Assembly: GCF_024362485.1 (NCBI RefSeq)
Contig: NZ_CP101456.1
Span: 1,178,001-1,242,000 of the forward strand
DNA from: Natronobeatus ordinarius
Lineage (GTDB): Archaea; Halobacteriota; Halobacteria; Halobacteriales; Natrialbaceae
Direction of reading: 5' to 3'
Length of the DNA stretch: 64,000 nt
The notes under the pieces are model-generated. The model searched no databases, was not told the origin of the DNA, and saw only the letters and a list, made by a program, of their open reading frames with translations. Shown piece after piece: positions 8,047 to 17,709 of this stretch (the first letter of the stretch is position 1; each line of letters starts with the position of its first letter). The position numbers and the translations under genes are program-made.

Positions 8047-9678
8047 ATGACCGACGATCGCCGGCAACGACACGGACGTTCCGAGCTCGCCCACCTCTTA
8101 CAGCGTCTCCGCCGCGGCGCTCGTGAGTCGGTCTATCTCGATCCGGGGTTCGTGGCGATCGACACGCGGGCGCTGGCTGCGTTCCGAGTGTCGGCCGGGC
8201 TGCTCATCATCGCGGACGTCCTCCTTCGATCTCGAAACTTTACGTTCTTTTACACTGAAGACGGAGCCGTGCCTCTCTCGCTGGCACAGCAGATGTCAGC
8301 CGATGGGGCGTTCTCGATCTTCTACTACACGACGAACTCGACCGTGATCGCGGCGCTGTTCGTACTCCACGTACTGATCGCCCTCCAGTTGATCGTCGGC
8401 TACAGGACGAGACTCGCGACGATCCTCTCGTTCTTGCTGGTGATCTCGCTGGATCACCGAAACCCGCTCGTTCTCAGCTACGCCGACACGCTCTTTCGAA
8501 TGCTTCTCTTCTGGGCCATCTTCCTCCCGCTCGGCGAACGCTGGTCGGTCGACGCCCTGTACGCGGACTCTCGGCCGCGAGAGCAAATCTCGAGTCTCGC
8601 CTCCGCGGCGATCCTGATACAGATCGTCTACATGTACGTTCTCAACGGCTACCACAAGCGAGAGTCGGAGCTATGGACTGGCGGCGAGGCCACGCCGCTG
8701 ATCATGGGGCTCGACGACACGACGTTCCTGCTGGGCGAGTTCACTCGGAACGTCCCGACGCTGCTCCGGTACGGCGGGCTGACGTGGTACTACATGCTCC
8801 TGTTCGCGTGGCTCCTCTTGCTCTTGCGCGGTCGAGCACGCACGCTCCTCGTCGCCATGTTCGTCGGCGGCCACGCGTCGTTCGCGCTCACGGTCCGAAT
8901 CGGGGCGTTTCCGTACGTCGCGATCGCGGGGCTGTTGCTGTTCTTGCAGTCGCCGTTCTGGGAGGACCTGACCGCCCTGCGTCGGTACGCTTCGTCCGGT
9001 CGGCTCCGGGCCGATCCGCTCCGATCGACCCTCGTGCGACTCGGAGCGACGTTCCCGCGACTCCGATTCGGGATCGGTCCGGAAACGCGCGCCTCGCTCG
9101 CTCGAGCCGGCAGGATCGGTTCCACCGTCGTCGTCGCCATCGCCGTCGTCTCGATCCTGGTGATTCCGGCGCTCGGTCACCTCCCCGTCGCCAACAGCCT
9201 CGAGGACGACGACGGCCCGGCCGAACGGATCGACGACACCGCGTCGAAACTGGGCGTCAGCCAGCCCGTCTGGACCGTCTTCGCCCCACACCCGCGGACG
9301 TCCGACAGCTACTACGTCTTCCCGGCGGTGGACGAAAGCGGCGACCGGATCGACGCCTACAACGGCCGATCGCTGACGTACGAGCGGCCCTACGACGAGC
9401 TACAGCGTCAGTACGACACGTACCGCGAACGGTTCTACATGAGCAGTGTGAGCCGTGGCGGCCCGGACGACGTCGTCTCCGAGACGCTCGCCGACCACCT
9501 CTGTTCGACGTGGGAGGACGAACACGGCGAATCGCTCACCCACCTCAATATGTACGTCGTCGTCGAAGACGTGACCCTCGAGACGATCGACAACCCGGAG
9601 AACCGTGACCGGGACGTCCGGCGGTTTTACACTCACGGCTGTGACGACAACGAGCCGAAAGCGATCGATCCGCCATAA
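8047..9678 (+). CDS. HTTM-domain membrane protein
   Basis: A 543-residue multi-pass protein with an N-terminal HTTM (horizontally transferred transmembrane) domain, the membrane region related to vitamin K-dependent gamma-carboxylase. Visible family features include an amphipathic start (DPGFVAIDTRALAAFRVSAG), several helices up to about residue 380, and the LPLGERWSVDAL segment typical of HTTM proteins. The C-terminal ~150 residues are soluble and acidic (from about 385). The role of bacterial and archaeal HTTM proteins is not established; a gamma-carboxylase activity should not be assumed. ATG at 8047. It stands alone. Confidence 0.8.
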   Translation: MTDDRRQRHGRSELAHLLQRLRRGARESVYLDPGFVAIDTRALAAFRVSAGLLIIADVLLRSRNFTFFYTEDGAVPLSLAQQMSADGAFSIFYYTTNSTVIAALFVLHVLIALQLIVGYRTRLATILSFLLVISLDHRNPLVLSYADTLFRMLLFWAIFLPLGERWSVDALYADSRPREQISSLASAAILIQIVYMYVLNGYHKRESELWTGGEATPLIMGLDDTTFLLGEFTRNVPTLLRYGGLTWYYMLLFAWLLLLLRGRARTLLVAMFVGGHASFALTVRIGAFPYVAIAGLLLFLQSPFWEDLTALRRYASSGRLRADPLRSTLVRLGATFPRLRFGIGPETRASLARAGRIGSTVVVAIAVVSILVIPALGHLPVANSLEDDDGPAERIDDTASKLGVSQPVWTVFAPHPRTSDSYYVFPAVDESGDRIDAYNGRSLTYERPYDELQRQYDTYRERFYMSSVSRGGPDDVVSETLADHLCSTWEDEHGESLTHLNMYVVVEDVTLETIDNPENRDRDVRRFYTHGCDDNEPKAIDPP

Positions 9679-9718
9679 CCGAGCGAGGACCAACCGTGAG
9701 CTGTGAGTCAGGGAAGCA

Positions 9719-10108
9719 TCAGTACAGAAGCTGCTCGAGCTGGTGACGACGGCGCTCGAGGTCGACCGCCGGCTCGATCGACGGGTCGGCGAGTAGCCGG
9801 TCGATGATCAGTAACGGGTCCGCGCCTGCACGCTCGACGCGCTCGAGCAGCGTCTCGAGGGCCGCGCGGTTCGTCACGAGCGAGTCACAGCGTCCGAGCG
9901 CGAGCGCCAGCGGAACCGCCGCGGACCGGTTCGTCGGAAACGCGTCGCTCACCCGCGAGAAGTCGGGGTCGTCGGGGTTCTCGCTCGAGTCGACCGTGAG
10001 ACAGGTCGTGCAGATCGACGCCGCCCCGGTGTCGCCTGGAGCGTACTCGCGTGCGTCTGTCGGAATCGAAAAGTCGACCACTGCGCCACCGCACGCCGAA
10101 CAGGCCAT
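9719..10108 (-). CDS. Zinc-ribbon haloarchaeal protein (DUF6276-like)
   Basis: A 129-residue protein starting MACSACGG, with a second Cys pair (ICTTC) about 28 residues on; the two CxxC pairs should bind one zinc. The rest is helical and ends HQLEQLLY. I believe it belongs to a haloarchaeal family of unknown function (DUF6276), from memory. It lies 5 bases after the ATP synthase subunit D gene in the same direction, so it is likely co-transcribed at the end of that operon. Confidence 0.7.
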   Translation of the reverse strand: MACSACGGAVVDFSIPTDAREYAPGDTGAASICTTCLTVDSSENPDDPDFSRVSDAFPTNRSAAVPLALALGRCDSLVTNRAALETLLERVERAGADPLLIIDRLLADPSIEPAVDLERRRHQLEQLLY

Positions 10109-10113
10109 CCGCG

Positions 10114-10821
10114 CTAGTCGTCGCCCGGAACGCCGCTGGCGGCCGTCTGCTTGGGCTCCTCGTCGGCTTCGGCCTTCTTCCGCTCTTCGGCTTCCTCCTG
10201 CTCTTTCTTCTCTTTGATCTTCTTCAGCCGGAAGATCTCCTCGCGTTCTTGCTCCTCGAGTTTCTGCTCGATGTACTCTTTGCTCTCGTAGAGGTCGGGC
10301 AGGAGTTTGAACTCGAGGGCGTTGACGCGCCGTTTGGTCGTCTCGATCTCTCGGAGCATCTTCTTCATCGCCGTCTCGACCTCGGCGGCGAGGATGATGC
10401 TCTCCAAGAGGTCCTCGTAGGCCTCCGCGGCTTCGTCGATTCGCGCCGAGGTGCCGAGCACGCCGTAGCCGCGCTGATCGAGGCTCTTCGAGACGCTCGT
10501 CGACTCGATCTGCGGGACGACGACGCCCATGATGTTCTTCGACTCGGTCGTGATCTCGGGGTGTTCCTCGAGCGCGGCGGCGGCCCCGCGAACCGCGACG
10601 TCGCCTTCCATCGCCCGGGCCATGTTGATTTTCTTCTGGGCGCGCTCGTAGTCCGAAGAGAGCTCTCCGCGAACGTCCTGGGCTTTATCGAGGATGTCCA
10701 TGAACTCCATGATCAGCCCGTCGCGTTTCTTCTCGAGCGTGCTGTGACCCCGCTCCGAGAGATCGATCCGATCGTCGATCGCCATCAGGTTCTTGCGGGT
10801 GGGCTTGACGTCCGTGGCCAT
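10114..10821 (-). CDS. atpD: A-type ATP synthase subunit D
   Basis: Central-stalk subunit of the archaeal A-type ATP synthase (equivalent to bacterial gamma), a long antiparallel coiled coil rotating inside the A3B3 hexamer. The 235-residue sequence starts [19 protein letters not shown] and carries the typical motifs [16 protein letters not shown] and the [16 protein letters not shown] near the C-terminal helix. The tail is charged and lysine/glutamate-rich, ending PGDD. I chose the ATG at 10821 over a 37-residue upstream extension that has no similarity. The other atp genes are not in the window, so atpD is separate from the main operon here. Confidence 0.93.
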   Translation of the reverse strand: MATDVKPTRKNLMAIDDRIDLSERGHSTLEKKRDGLIMEFMDILDKAQDVRGELSSDYERAQKKINMARAMEGDVAVRGAAAALEEHPEITTESKNIMGVVVPQIESTSVSKSLDQRGYGVLGTSARIDEAAEAYEDLLESIILAAEVETAMKKMLREIETTKRRVNALEFKLLPDLYESKEYIEQKLEEQEREEIFRLKKIKEKKEQEEAEERKKAEADEEPKQTAASGVPGDD

Positions 10822-10966
10822 GTTGGTCGACGCTTGTGTGCCGAGGCGGTTAACCTTTTTCAGTCGTCCCGGCGGGTACGCGCCCCTGGTGTGGGTGTGT
10901 GCGTTCGATCGACGCCGTCCGGGCGAACGCACTTTACTACTGCCAGCCTATCATTTCCTCGAGCGT

Positions 10967-12007
10967 ATGCCACGTTCGCAGTCGACCTCGGCCGTCGACC
11001 GTCCCAATGCCCCTGGATCACCAGACGTCGCCTTCGTCGCCGCCACGGGCGTCTACGCTGCCGTCGCGCTCGTCGGCGCTACCGTCGCCGCGGCCCTCAC
11101 ACTCGAGGCGTCGACGGCGACGATCGTCGGGAGCATCGCGTCTGCGGCCACGGTCGGGCTCCTCGTCGGCGCGGTCGGCTCGAGTCGGCTCGAAAGACTC
11201 CCCGAGCGACTCGGCAGCCGGCCGCGCTCGCCCGCGCTCCCGTTCGTCCCCCCTGTCGCGTTCGCTCTCGCCACGGTCGCCGTCTTGACGATTCCGTCGC
11301 TGCCCGCGGCGGCCGCCGCGGGAACGGGCTTCGGCGCGGTCGGCGGGCTGCTCGCGGCCGATGGCATCGCGTCGATGGCCCGAACGCGATACGCGCGGGC
11401 GTTGACGCCCGACGAGCCGCGGGCGACGATTCCCCGGCTGGCCCCCGGCTACCATCGTCGCGTGATCGGATTCGGCCTCGGCTGTCTGGTCGTTGCCGTC
11501 GTCATCTTCCTCGTCGGCGCCGGGGCGAGGTATCGACCGCCCGGCGGATCGCGAACGATCGCCGGCGCCGCGGGCGCCACGTTCGTCGTGGGGGTCTCGT
11601 TCGTCTTCGCCGGGTTCTCACAGTGGCTACACGTCGCCCGCGACGCGGACGAGAACGGCGGCGGAACCGACGACGGCTTGCTCCACTCACTGCTGCCGGA
11701 CCGACAGCGGCGGGTCGTCTTCGGCGCCGAGTGGTCACAGACGATGGTCGTCGGGGCCGACCCCTCGGCGTTCCCCGAACTCCGCGTGCACGATCGTGGC
11801 CTGGTCGTCACCGGCCCGCGAGGGGAGCGGTTCGTCCCCTGGACGGCCGTCACGGACGTCTCGCTGACGCCCGACCTCCTCGTCGTCGAACGCGCGGGCG
11901 GCGACCCGATTCGGTGCCGGCGATCGGTGATCGACGACCCCGAGCGCGCGCTCGAGTTCCTCGAGCGCGCGCGGTCCGATGCGGAAGCGACGTCCGACGC
12001 ACGGTGA
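10967..12007 (+). CDS. Multi-pass membrane protein with C-terminal PH-like region
   Basis: A 346-residue protein of unknown function. Residues about 20-60, 85-125 and 160-215 form hydrophobic helices, six in all by eye. The last ~100 residues are soluble and strand-rich (ELRVHDRGLVVTGPRG...FVPWTAVTDVSL). That arrangement resembles bacterial-PH-like domains, in which a Trp-centred strand follows a 'defines the field' segment. The ATG at 10967 is preferred over the upstream extension because it lies just after an apparent promoter region and starts the normal-composition sequence. Confidence 0.6.
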   Translation: MPRSQSTSAVDRPNAPGSPDVAFVAATGVYAAVALVGATVAAALTLEASTATIVGSIASAATVGLLVGAVGSSRLERLPERLGSRPRSPALPFVPPVAFALATVAVLTIPSLPAAAAAGTGFGAVGGLLAADGIASMARTRYARALTPDEPRATIPRLAPGYHRRVIGFGLGCLVVAVVIFLVGAGARYRPPGGSRTIAGAAGATFVVGVSFVFAGFSQWLHVARDADENGGGTDDGLLHSLLPDRQRRVVFGAEWSQTMVVGADPSAFPELRVHDRGLVVTGPRGERFVPWTAVTDVSLTPDLLVVERAGGDPIRCRRSVIDDPERALEFLERARSDAEATSDAR

Positions 12008-12043
12008 GCCTGCCCGACTGGTTCGAGACGGCAGTCCGAGACG

Positions 12044-12262
12044 TTACCCCAAAAAGAGGTCGACCATGTCGCTCGTTGAGCCGCCCTTGTACAGTTCGGC
12101 ATAGCCGCAGTTCGTACACGAGACGACCCGGAACCGTCGGTTCTGGATGTCGAAGAACTTCGACAGGCCCGTCCCGGTCGTCGCGATGTCGTCGACCTCC
12201 GTCTCCGTGTGGCCACACTTCGGACAGCCGTGCTCGTCAGTATCGTCGTCGACCGATTGCAT
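12044..12262 (-). CDS. Zn-ribbon protein (DUF2082-like)
   Basis: A 72-residue protein with two CxxC pairs (CPKCGH near residue 13; CTNCGY near 49) and the segment GTGLSKFFDIQNRRF, which is characteristic of the predicted nucleic-acid-binding Zn-ribbon family DUF2082. It likely folds around one zinc. The function is unproven. It is divergent from the small membrane protein gene at 12325. Confidence 0.75.
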   Translation of the reverse strand: MQSVDDDTDEHGCPKCGHTETEVDDIATTGTGLSKFFDIQNRRFRVVSCTNCGYAELYKGGSTSDMVDLFLG

Positions 12263-12324
12263 ACGAGGATCCTTCTGTCTCGATGATAAATGTCTTGTGC
12301 CTCGCTGACGATTCGTCTTCTATC

Positions 12325-12573
12325 ATGTCCGCTGGCGCGCTCGTCGTCGTGGTCCTGTTTTTGGGTCTCGCGTTCACGTTCGGACTGTACGCGCTCATCC
12401 GCGAGGAGACGTCGAATCCGAGAGTCGTCGATCGGGCGACGGCGGAACGCGAGGCACAGGAGCGTGGCGGCCTCGGCGACCGTTCCAGGGGGGATCGAAC
12501 GGGATCGCCGAACACTGACCGAGAGACCGGCGATGACGACGGGTGGGGCAGCCTCGGGCGCCGGGACGAGTGA
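12325..12573 (+). CDS. Small single-pass membrane protein
   Basis: An 82-residue product with one N-terminal helix (about residues 4-24, MSAGALVVVVLFLGLAFTFG) followed by a charged, disordered-looking cytoplasmic tail. No recognised domain. The ATG at 12325 is followed by normal haloarchaeal composition, whereas the long upstream extension of this frame is antisense to other genes. It ends one base before the stop codon of the convergent acyl-CoA ligase gene. Confidence 0.6.
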   Translation: MSAGALVVVVLFLGLAFTFGLYALIREETSNPRVVDRATAEREAQERGGLGDRSRGDRTGSPNTDRETGDDDGWGSLGRRDE

Positions 12574-14187
12574 TCAGCCCTGGCCGACCATCCGGTCTTC
12601 GTCCTTCCACTCCCGCTCGCGAAGTTCGTACTTCTGGACCTTTCCGGTCGCGGTCGTCGGCAGCGCCTCGACGTACTCGATCTTCCTGACCGCCTTGTAA
12701 CTCGCCAGCTTCTCGCGGGTGTACGCCGTGAGTTCCTCGGCCGAGACCGGCGGGTTCTCGGGGTCACCGTTGGCGGGCACGACGAACGCCTTGGGCGTCT
12801 CACCCCACTCGTCGCTCGGCGCGGGGATGACGGCGACGTCGCCGACGGCCTCGTGGTCGAACAGCGCGTCCTCGAGTTCGATGCTCGAGATGTTCTCGCC
12901 ACCAGAGATGATGATGTCCTTCTTGCGGTCCTGAATGGAGATCATCCCGTTCTCGTCGACCGTCGCGAGGTCGCCCATGTGGTAGTAGCCCTCGACGCGG
13001 TCGGTGAAGGCTTCCTCGGTCGCCTCGGGCTTGTTCCAGTACTCCTCCATGACCTGGTTGCCGCTGACGACGACCTCGCCGACCGTCTCGTCGTCGCGGG
13101 GGACGTCCTCCCCGTCCTCGTCGACGACACGAACCTCGGTGCCCAGAAAGCCCAGGCCCTGGCGCTTTTTGACCGCAAAGCGCGCGCTCGAGTCGTCCTC
13201 GAACGTTCGGCGGGCGTCGGAGGTCGTGATGAGCGGCCCCGTCTCGGTCGCGCCGTAGACGTGTTTGAGATACCAGCCGAACTCGTCTTCGACCGTTCGG
13301 ATCGTGGCCTCCGGCGGGGCGCTGCCCGCGGTGGCGATCCGCACGTCGTGTTCTCCACTGGTTTCGACGTCGTTGTCCTCGTAGTAGTCGATCAGCATGT
13401 TGAGCACCGTCGGCGCGGCACACAGATACGAGACGTCTTCCTCGCGAATCGTCTCGAAGAGCCACTCGGCATCGATGCCACGGGTGCAGACGTGTTTGGC
13501 ACCCAACCCCGTGACGGCGTAGATGTGTCCCCAGCCGTTGACGTGGAACATCGGCAGCGTCCAGAGGTAGACGTCGTCGTCTGCAATCTCCTGGTGAACG
13601 GCGACGAGGTAGGCGTGGATCGTCTCACAGCGGTGGGTCCGACAGACGCCTTTCGGATCGCCCGTCGTCCCCGAGGTGTAGTTGATCGTGATGACGTCGT
13701 TCTCGGCCATCTCCGGGCGGTCGTACTCGGGGTCGACCGACTCGAGCACCTCCTCGAAGTCCTCCCACTCGCCGGAAACGGCGTCCGGGTCGTTCGTAAT
13801 GAACGTCTCCGTCGGCACTTCCTCGCGGATCGGTTCGATCTTCTCGGCGTACTCGTAATCGGCGTAGATGACGTCTACGCCCGCGTCTGCGAGGATGTAG
13901 GCGAAGTCGTCGGGCGTGAGCCGGTAGTTCAGCGGCGTGTGGATCGCCCCGACCTGCATCGAGCCGTAGGCCGCCTCGAGGTGGTAGTGGGTGTTCGGGT
14001 CGAGCACCGCGACGCGGTCGCCTTTCTCGATACCCCGGTCCTGTAACGCGGCGGAGAAGCGGTCGGCACGGTCGGCGAGTTCGCCGTAGGTGTACCGTTC
14101 GCCCGTCGTGGCGATCACGGCTTCGTCGTCCGCGTAGTACTCGCGCGCGCGGTCGAGAAACTCCGTGACGAGTAGTGGCCTGTGCAT
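12574..14187 (-). CDS. Acyl-CoA synthetase (AMP-forming), paralog 1
   Basis: A 537-residue ANL-superfamily ligase that activates a carboxylic acid to the acyl-AMP and then the CoA thioester. Visible motifs: the phosphate loop YTSGTTGDPKG (about 191-201), YGATETGP (A5), YYHMGDLA with the ribose-binding Asp, DRKKDIIISGGENIS (hinge), and the catalytic Lys in TTATGKVQK near residue 516. The sequence fits medium/long-chain or aryl acid ligases; the substrate is not certain. A close paralog of equal length lies at 27143-28756 beside a transporter and beta-oxidation genes. The ATG at 14187 (MHRPLLVTEF) aligns with the paralog's start. Confidence 0.9.
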   Translation of the reverse strand: MHRPLLVTEFLDRAREYYADDEAVIATTGERYTYGELADRADRFSAALQDRGIEKGDRVAVLDPNTHYHLEAAYGSMQVGAIHTPLNYRLTPDDFAYILADAGVDVIYADYEYAEKIEPIREEVPTETFITNDPDAVSGEWEDFEEVLESVDPEYDRPEMAENDVITINYTSGTTGDPKGVCRTHRCETIHAYLVAVHQEIADDDVYLWTLPMFHVNGWGHIYAVTGLGAKHVCTRGIDAEWLFETIREEDVSYLCAAPTVLNMLIDYYEDNDVETSGEHDVRIATAGSAPPEATIRTVEDEFGWYLKHVYGATETGPLITTSDARRTFEDDSSARFAVKKRQGLGFLGTEVRVVDEDGEDVPRDDETVGEVVVSGNQVMEEYWNKPEATEEAFTDRVEGYYHMGDLATVDENGMISIQDRKKDIIISGGENISSIELEDALFDHEAVGDVAVIPAPSDEWGETPKAFVVPANGDPENPPVSAEELTAYTREKLASYKAVRKIEYVEALPTTATGKVQKYELREREWKDEDRMVGQG

Positions 14188-14328
14188 GCTTGACACCCCA
14201 AGCGGCCGGCACTTAGTTGTTTCGCACGACGGGCTGGAACGATCGTCGAAACGGGCTCGAGACGGCGTCAAACGACGGTACGGTCCGTTGTAATTCGTTA
14301 CCGGTATAACGATCCGTAGGTTCCGAGC

Positions 14329-15348
14329 TCACTCGAGTGCCGTCGCGACCCGATCGATCGCCGTCTCGACGGCTGCGCGGTCGACGTCGCGATGGGTACA
14401 GAAGCGGATCGTCGTCGGACCGAACGGGGTGGCGAGCACCTCCTGCTCGCGCAGGCGCTCGAGGACGGTCTCGACGTCGAGGCCGGTGTCGGAGACGTCG
14501 ACGAGAACGATATTCGTCTCCGGCTCGGCGACCGAGAGGCCGTCGACGCGGTCGAGTTCCTCGGCGAGGACGCGGGCGTTTTCGTGGTCGGTCGCGAGGT
14601 CGGAGACGTTCTCGAGGGCGCACAGGCCGGGGCCGGCGATCACGCCGACCTGGCGCATGCCGCCGCCGAACAGCTTCCGGGTGCGACGGGCGCGCTCGAT
14701 GAACGTCTCGCTCCCGGCGAGCATCGAGCCGACTGGCGCGCCGAGGCCCTTCGAGAGACAGAACATGACGGAGTCGACGGGCGCTGTGAGGTCGGAAACG
14801 GGGACGTCGAGGGCGGCGGCGGCGTTGCAGACGCGCGCGCCGTCGAGGTGGACGGGAACGCCCCGATCGTGCGCGGCGTCGGCGGCCGCCGCAATCGTTT
14901 CGGAGTCGACCGCGACGCCACCCCGGACGTTGTGGGTGTTCTCGAGCCAGAGCAGGCCGGTGCCGGGCCGGTGGAGATCTTCCTCGACGTAGCTCGCGTC
15001 GAACGCTTCGGGAGTCGGTACGCCGTGCGGGTCGGCGTCGATCATCCTGACCTGCACCCCCGCGTGCTGGGCCAGCCCGCCGAGTTCGTACTTGACGACG
15101 TGGCTCTGTCGGTCGGCGATCACTTCCTGGCCGGGCTCGGTGTGGACGTGAGCGGCGATCTGGTTCCCCATCGTCCCCGTCGGCACGTAGAGGGCGGCCT
15201 CCGTGCCCACGAGGTCGGCGGCGCGTGACTCGAGTTCGGTCACGGTCGGGTCCTCCTCGTAGACGTCGTCACCGACGGCCGCGCTGTGAGCAGCCTCGCG
15301 CATCTCTTCGTCCGGTTTCGTGACGGTGTCCGAGCGCAGATCGATCAT
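14329..15348 (-). CDS. ltaE: Low-specificity L-threonine aldolase
   Basis: PLP enzyme splitting L-threonine or L-allo-threonine into glycine and acetaldehyde, or the reverse. The 339-residue chain begins MIDLRSDTVTKPDEEMREA, the classic start of this family. The PLP Lys is Lys200 in CLSKGLGAPVGS, the cofactor-binding Asp/Arg sit in VHLDGARVCNAA (Asp169, Arg172), and His83 of DRQSHV should stack on PLP. Length is normal. The ATG at 15348 starts the conserved sequence, and a 14-residue upstream extension is dropped. It stands alone and could be a beta-eliminating lyase, but the aldolase is the better fit. Confidence 0.9.
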   Translation of the reverse strand: MIDLRSDTVTKPDEEMREAAHSAAVGDDVYEEDPTVTELESRAADLVGTEAALYVPTGTMGNQIAAHVHTEPGQEVIADRQSHVVKYELGGLAQHAGVQVRMIDADPHGVPTPEAFDASYVEEDLHRPGTGLLWLENTHNVRGGVAVDSETIAAAADAAHDRGVPVHLDGARVCNAAAALDVPVSDLTAPVDSVMFCLSKGLGAPVGSMLAGSETFIERARRTRKLFGGGMRQVGVIAGPGLCALENVSDLATDHENARVLAEELDRVDGLSVAEPETNIVLVDVSDTGLDVETVLERLREQEVLATPFGPTTIRFCTHRDVDRAAVETAIDRVATALE

Positions 15349-15523
15349 CACCACGAACTCCCGTCGGCAGCCCCCTAACGCTGTCGACACGGCTCAACGG
15401 CGGCCACGCGTTCGTTCTCGTCTCACTCGAGATCGAGAACGCCCCGCATCGAGAGCTGGGGCGCCCGCCCTCGAGACGTGTCGGCGACCCCCCTCGGAAA
15501 CGGTCAACGATCCGTAAACTATT

Positions 15524-16582
15524 ATGGTGGTACCTATAGTCGGCGTGAATGTGAGCCCCGACGCCTCCTCGCCCTCCAGCGCGGCTCCCGACCGGGGGAG
15601 CCCGTTCTGGCGACACGTCTCCCGCGCGGTCGGTCGATTCGACGAGCTTCTCGCGTTCCTCGCGATTCCGCTACTCACGTCACTGATGCAGTTCGGCAAC
15701 GTCGAGCGACTACTCGCCTCCGGGAATCGCGAGTTCTCGATCAACCTCGGTGCGGAGTTTCCGTCACCGGTGCTCGACCTGTGGTCGTTCGTCGATCCGC
15801 CCGGGTCGTCATCCTCAGGTGATTCAGTCGGTGAACTCCCCGGAACGAGCCCTGCTTCCGATCCGGCCGGCACCCCGGGAACGGGTTCGGCGAGCGACGG
15901 CGTGACCCTCGAGTTGCCGGTCGGCCCCGGCGAGGTCGCGCTCGCGGACGTCGGATTCGGCCTGCTCGCAGTGCTCGTCCCCCTGCTCGTCGCCTACGCC
16001 GTGGTGGCCGCAGTCGTCTACGCCGTCTACGTCGGCGGGATCGATCGGCGGCTCCGGGGCGAACCGGCCGCCCCGCTCGAGTGTGTCACCAGGTACGCCG
16101 GCCGCTTTCTCGGCTACTTCGCCGTCCTGTTCGCCGCGGCGATCGCGTTCGTGCTCGTCGTCGTGACGATGCTCGCCTCCGCCCCGGGTGCCACGATCGG
16201 GCTCATCGTGTTCGCGATTCCCGCCTTCCTCGTCCTGGCGTACCTCTTCTACGCCGTCCCGTTCCTCTTCGTCGTCGCCGACGCGTCGCTGCTCGAGTCG
16301 TTCGGTCGCTCCTACCGGCTCGCGATCGACGCCGGACCGTACCTCACCTTCGCGCTCTGGCACCTCGGGGTGACGCTGGTCGTCTCGCCGCTGCTGTCGA
16401 TCCTCGTCAGCCCCGGCGGCCCGGTCGCGCTCCTCCTGGGGCTGGCCGTCACGGCCCCGCTCTCGCTCGTGCTGACGGCGGCGACGACCTCGTTCCTCCG
16501 GGAACTCGTCGAGGACGAGCGATCGGTCGGCGACCGACGTGACGACGGGCGGCCGGCGGGGAGCGGACGGGCAGCCGACTGA
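15524..16582 (+). CDS. Multi-pass membrane protein, unknown function
   Basis: A 352-residue haloarchaeal membrane protein. A first amphipathic region is followed by a Pro/Ser/Gly-rich extracellular-looking loop (about 92-130), then about five helices, with AVPFLFVVADASLLESFGRSYRL between helices (conserved-looking, DUF4013-like in style). The start is uncertain. The ATG at 15524 lies within a TATA-like patch (aaactattat), so the in-frame GTG at 15545 or 15551 may be the true leaderless start. No operon partner. Confidence 0.65.
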   Translation: MVVPIVGVNVSPDASSPSSAAPDRGSPFWRHVSRAVGRFDELLAFLAIPLLTSLMQFGNVERLLASGNREFSINLGAEFPSPVLDLWSFVDPPGSSSSGDSVGELPGTSPASDPAGTPGTGSASDGVTLELPVGPGEVALADVGFGLLAVLVPLLVAYAVVAAVVYAVYVGGIDRRLRGEPAAPLECVTRYAGRFLGYFAVLFAAAIAFVLVVVTMLASAPGATIGLIVFAIPAFLVLAYLFYAVPFLFVVADASLLESFGRSYRLAIDAGPYLTFALWHLGVTLVVSPLLSILVSPGGPVALLLGLAVTAPLSLVLTAATTSFLRELVEDERSVGDRRDDGRPAGSGRAAD

Positions 16583-16605
16583 CGCACTTACTCGAGCGGT
16601 TACGA

Positions 16606-17562
16606 TCAGTCCGCCGCCTGTTCTTCCTCTCGTTCCGTCGGCGCGGCCCGGCCGGATTCGCGGTCGAACGCGAGCCGCGCCCGGCCGCTCGTCTCGTCGA
16701 AGACGTGGTGAGTGTGCGGGTACGCGAACTCGACGTCGGCGTCCTCGAACGCCGTCCAGACGGCCGCCCGAACCGCAGACTGGATCGGCAGCGTCCGAGA
16801 CGGCTGCTCGATCCAGAATCGGAGCTCGAGCACGACGCCGTGGTCGGCGAACTCACGGACCAGTGCCGTCGGTTCGGCGGGGTAGCGGGTGTCGCCGATT
16901 CGGATCGGCGGTCCGCCCTCGACGACGCCGTCGACGTCCCTGGCCGTCGCCTCGAGCAACTCGCGGGCGCGCTCGAGGTCGCCCTCGTAGGTGACACAGA
17001 CCTCGATCGAGATGCGGCCGCGCTCGTCCTCCGCCGAGAGGTTACGGACGTCCCGCTCGCGCATCGTCTCGTTCGGGACGACCAGAAACGAGTTCTCGAG
17101 GGTGAACACCTTCGTGTAGCCGAGGGTGACGTCGTCGACGTAGCCGCGTTCGCCCCGATCGACGAGTTCGACCACGTCACCGACCTCGTAGGGGCGGTTG
17201 AGCAGGATGAACAGGCCGCTGATGTAACTGCGCGCGACCGGCGCGAGCATCGCGCCCACGACGATCGAGATGACGGTGAACGAGAGCAGGACGTTCTGTG
17301 GTCGAAAGCCGAACAGTCCGGCGAACGGGACGAGCGCGAACAGCACGATCCCCGCTCGAGCGACCAGCAGGACGGCGTTCGCGGTGGTCGGTCGGAGCAC
17401 GCGTTCCTCGAGCGCCGGCCGAACGCGCTCGGTCAGGAGCTTCGAGCCGTACCACGCCACGATCAGCGCGAGGAGGGCGAGCACCCACGACGCCTCGAGC
17501 GCCTCGAGCACGTCGTCCACGAGCATCGATTCGGGGGTCTGTCCGAGAACGGATCGTCGCAT
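16606..17562 (-). CDS. MscS-family mechanosensitive channel
   Basis: A 318-residue small-conductance mechanosensitive channel protein that opens under membrane tension to release solutes on osmotic downshift. Three N-terminal hydrophobic helices (about 20-40, 60-82 and the pore helix around 90-115, VISIVVGAMLAPVARSYISG) are followed by the MscS beta domain. The beta domain shows the typical IPYEVGD-like segment (NRPYEVGDVVEL), VTLGYTKVFTLEN and VPNETMRERDVRN, then the alpha/beta C-terminal domain. Monocistronic, convergent with the preceding membrane protein gene. Confidence 0.9.
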   Translation of the reverse strand: MRRSVLGQTPESMLVDDVLEALEASWVLALLALIVAWYGSKLLTERVRPALEERVLRPTTANAVLLVARAGIVLFALVPFAGLFGFRPQNVLLSFTVISIVVGAMLAPVARSYISGLFILLNRPYEVGDVVELVDRGERGYVDDVTLGYTKVFTLENSFLVVPNETMRERDVRNLSAEDERGRISIEVCVTYEGDLERARELLEATARDVDGVVEGGPPIRIGDTRYPAEPTALVREFADHGVVLELRFWIEQPSRTLPIQSAVRAAVWTAFEDADVEFAYPHTHHVFDETSGRARLAFDRESGRAAPTEREEEQAAD

Positions 17563-17709
17563 GTACGCGGCGTTTCACGGCCCGCGGAAAAAGCACGGGC
17601 GTGGCAGCGGCCGGGTCGGCGGGCGTGCCAGCAATCGAGTCGACGCAGACGGACGCCGACGCCCTTCGTTCCGAAAGGGGTATGCCGGTAGTGGCAGAAG
17701 TTGTCGTCC

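Noticed and set aside
8047..9678. Vitamin K-dependent gamma-carboxylase
   Set aside because: Only the HTTM membrane region is recognised; the carboxylase-specific residues cannot be pointed to.
10051..12573. 840-codon plus-strand frame
   Set aside because: It is antisense to atpD and out of frame with the membrane-protein gene at 10967-12007; the translation is arginine-rich with low-complexity stretches. Only its last 82 codons, from the ATG at 12325, are kept as a gene.
12853..14046. 397-codon plus-strand frame opposite the acyl-CoA ligase
   Set aside because: Mirror of a strongly conserved enzyme; the G+C-rich third positions of the real gene create long open antisense frames.
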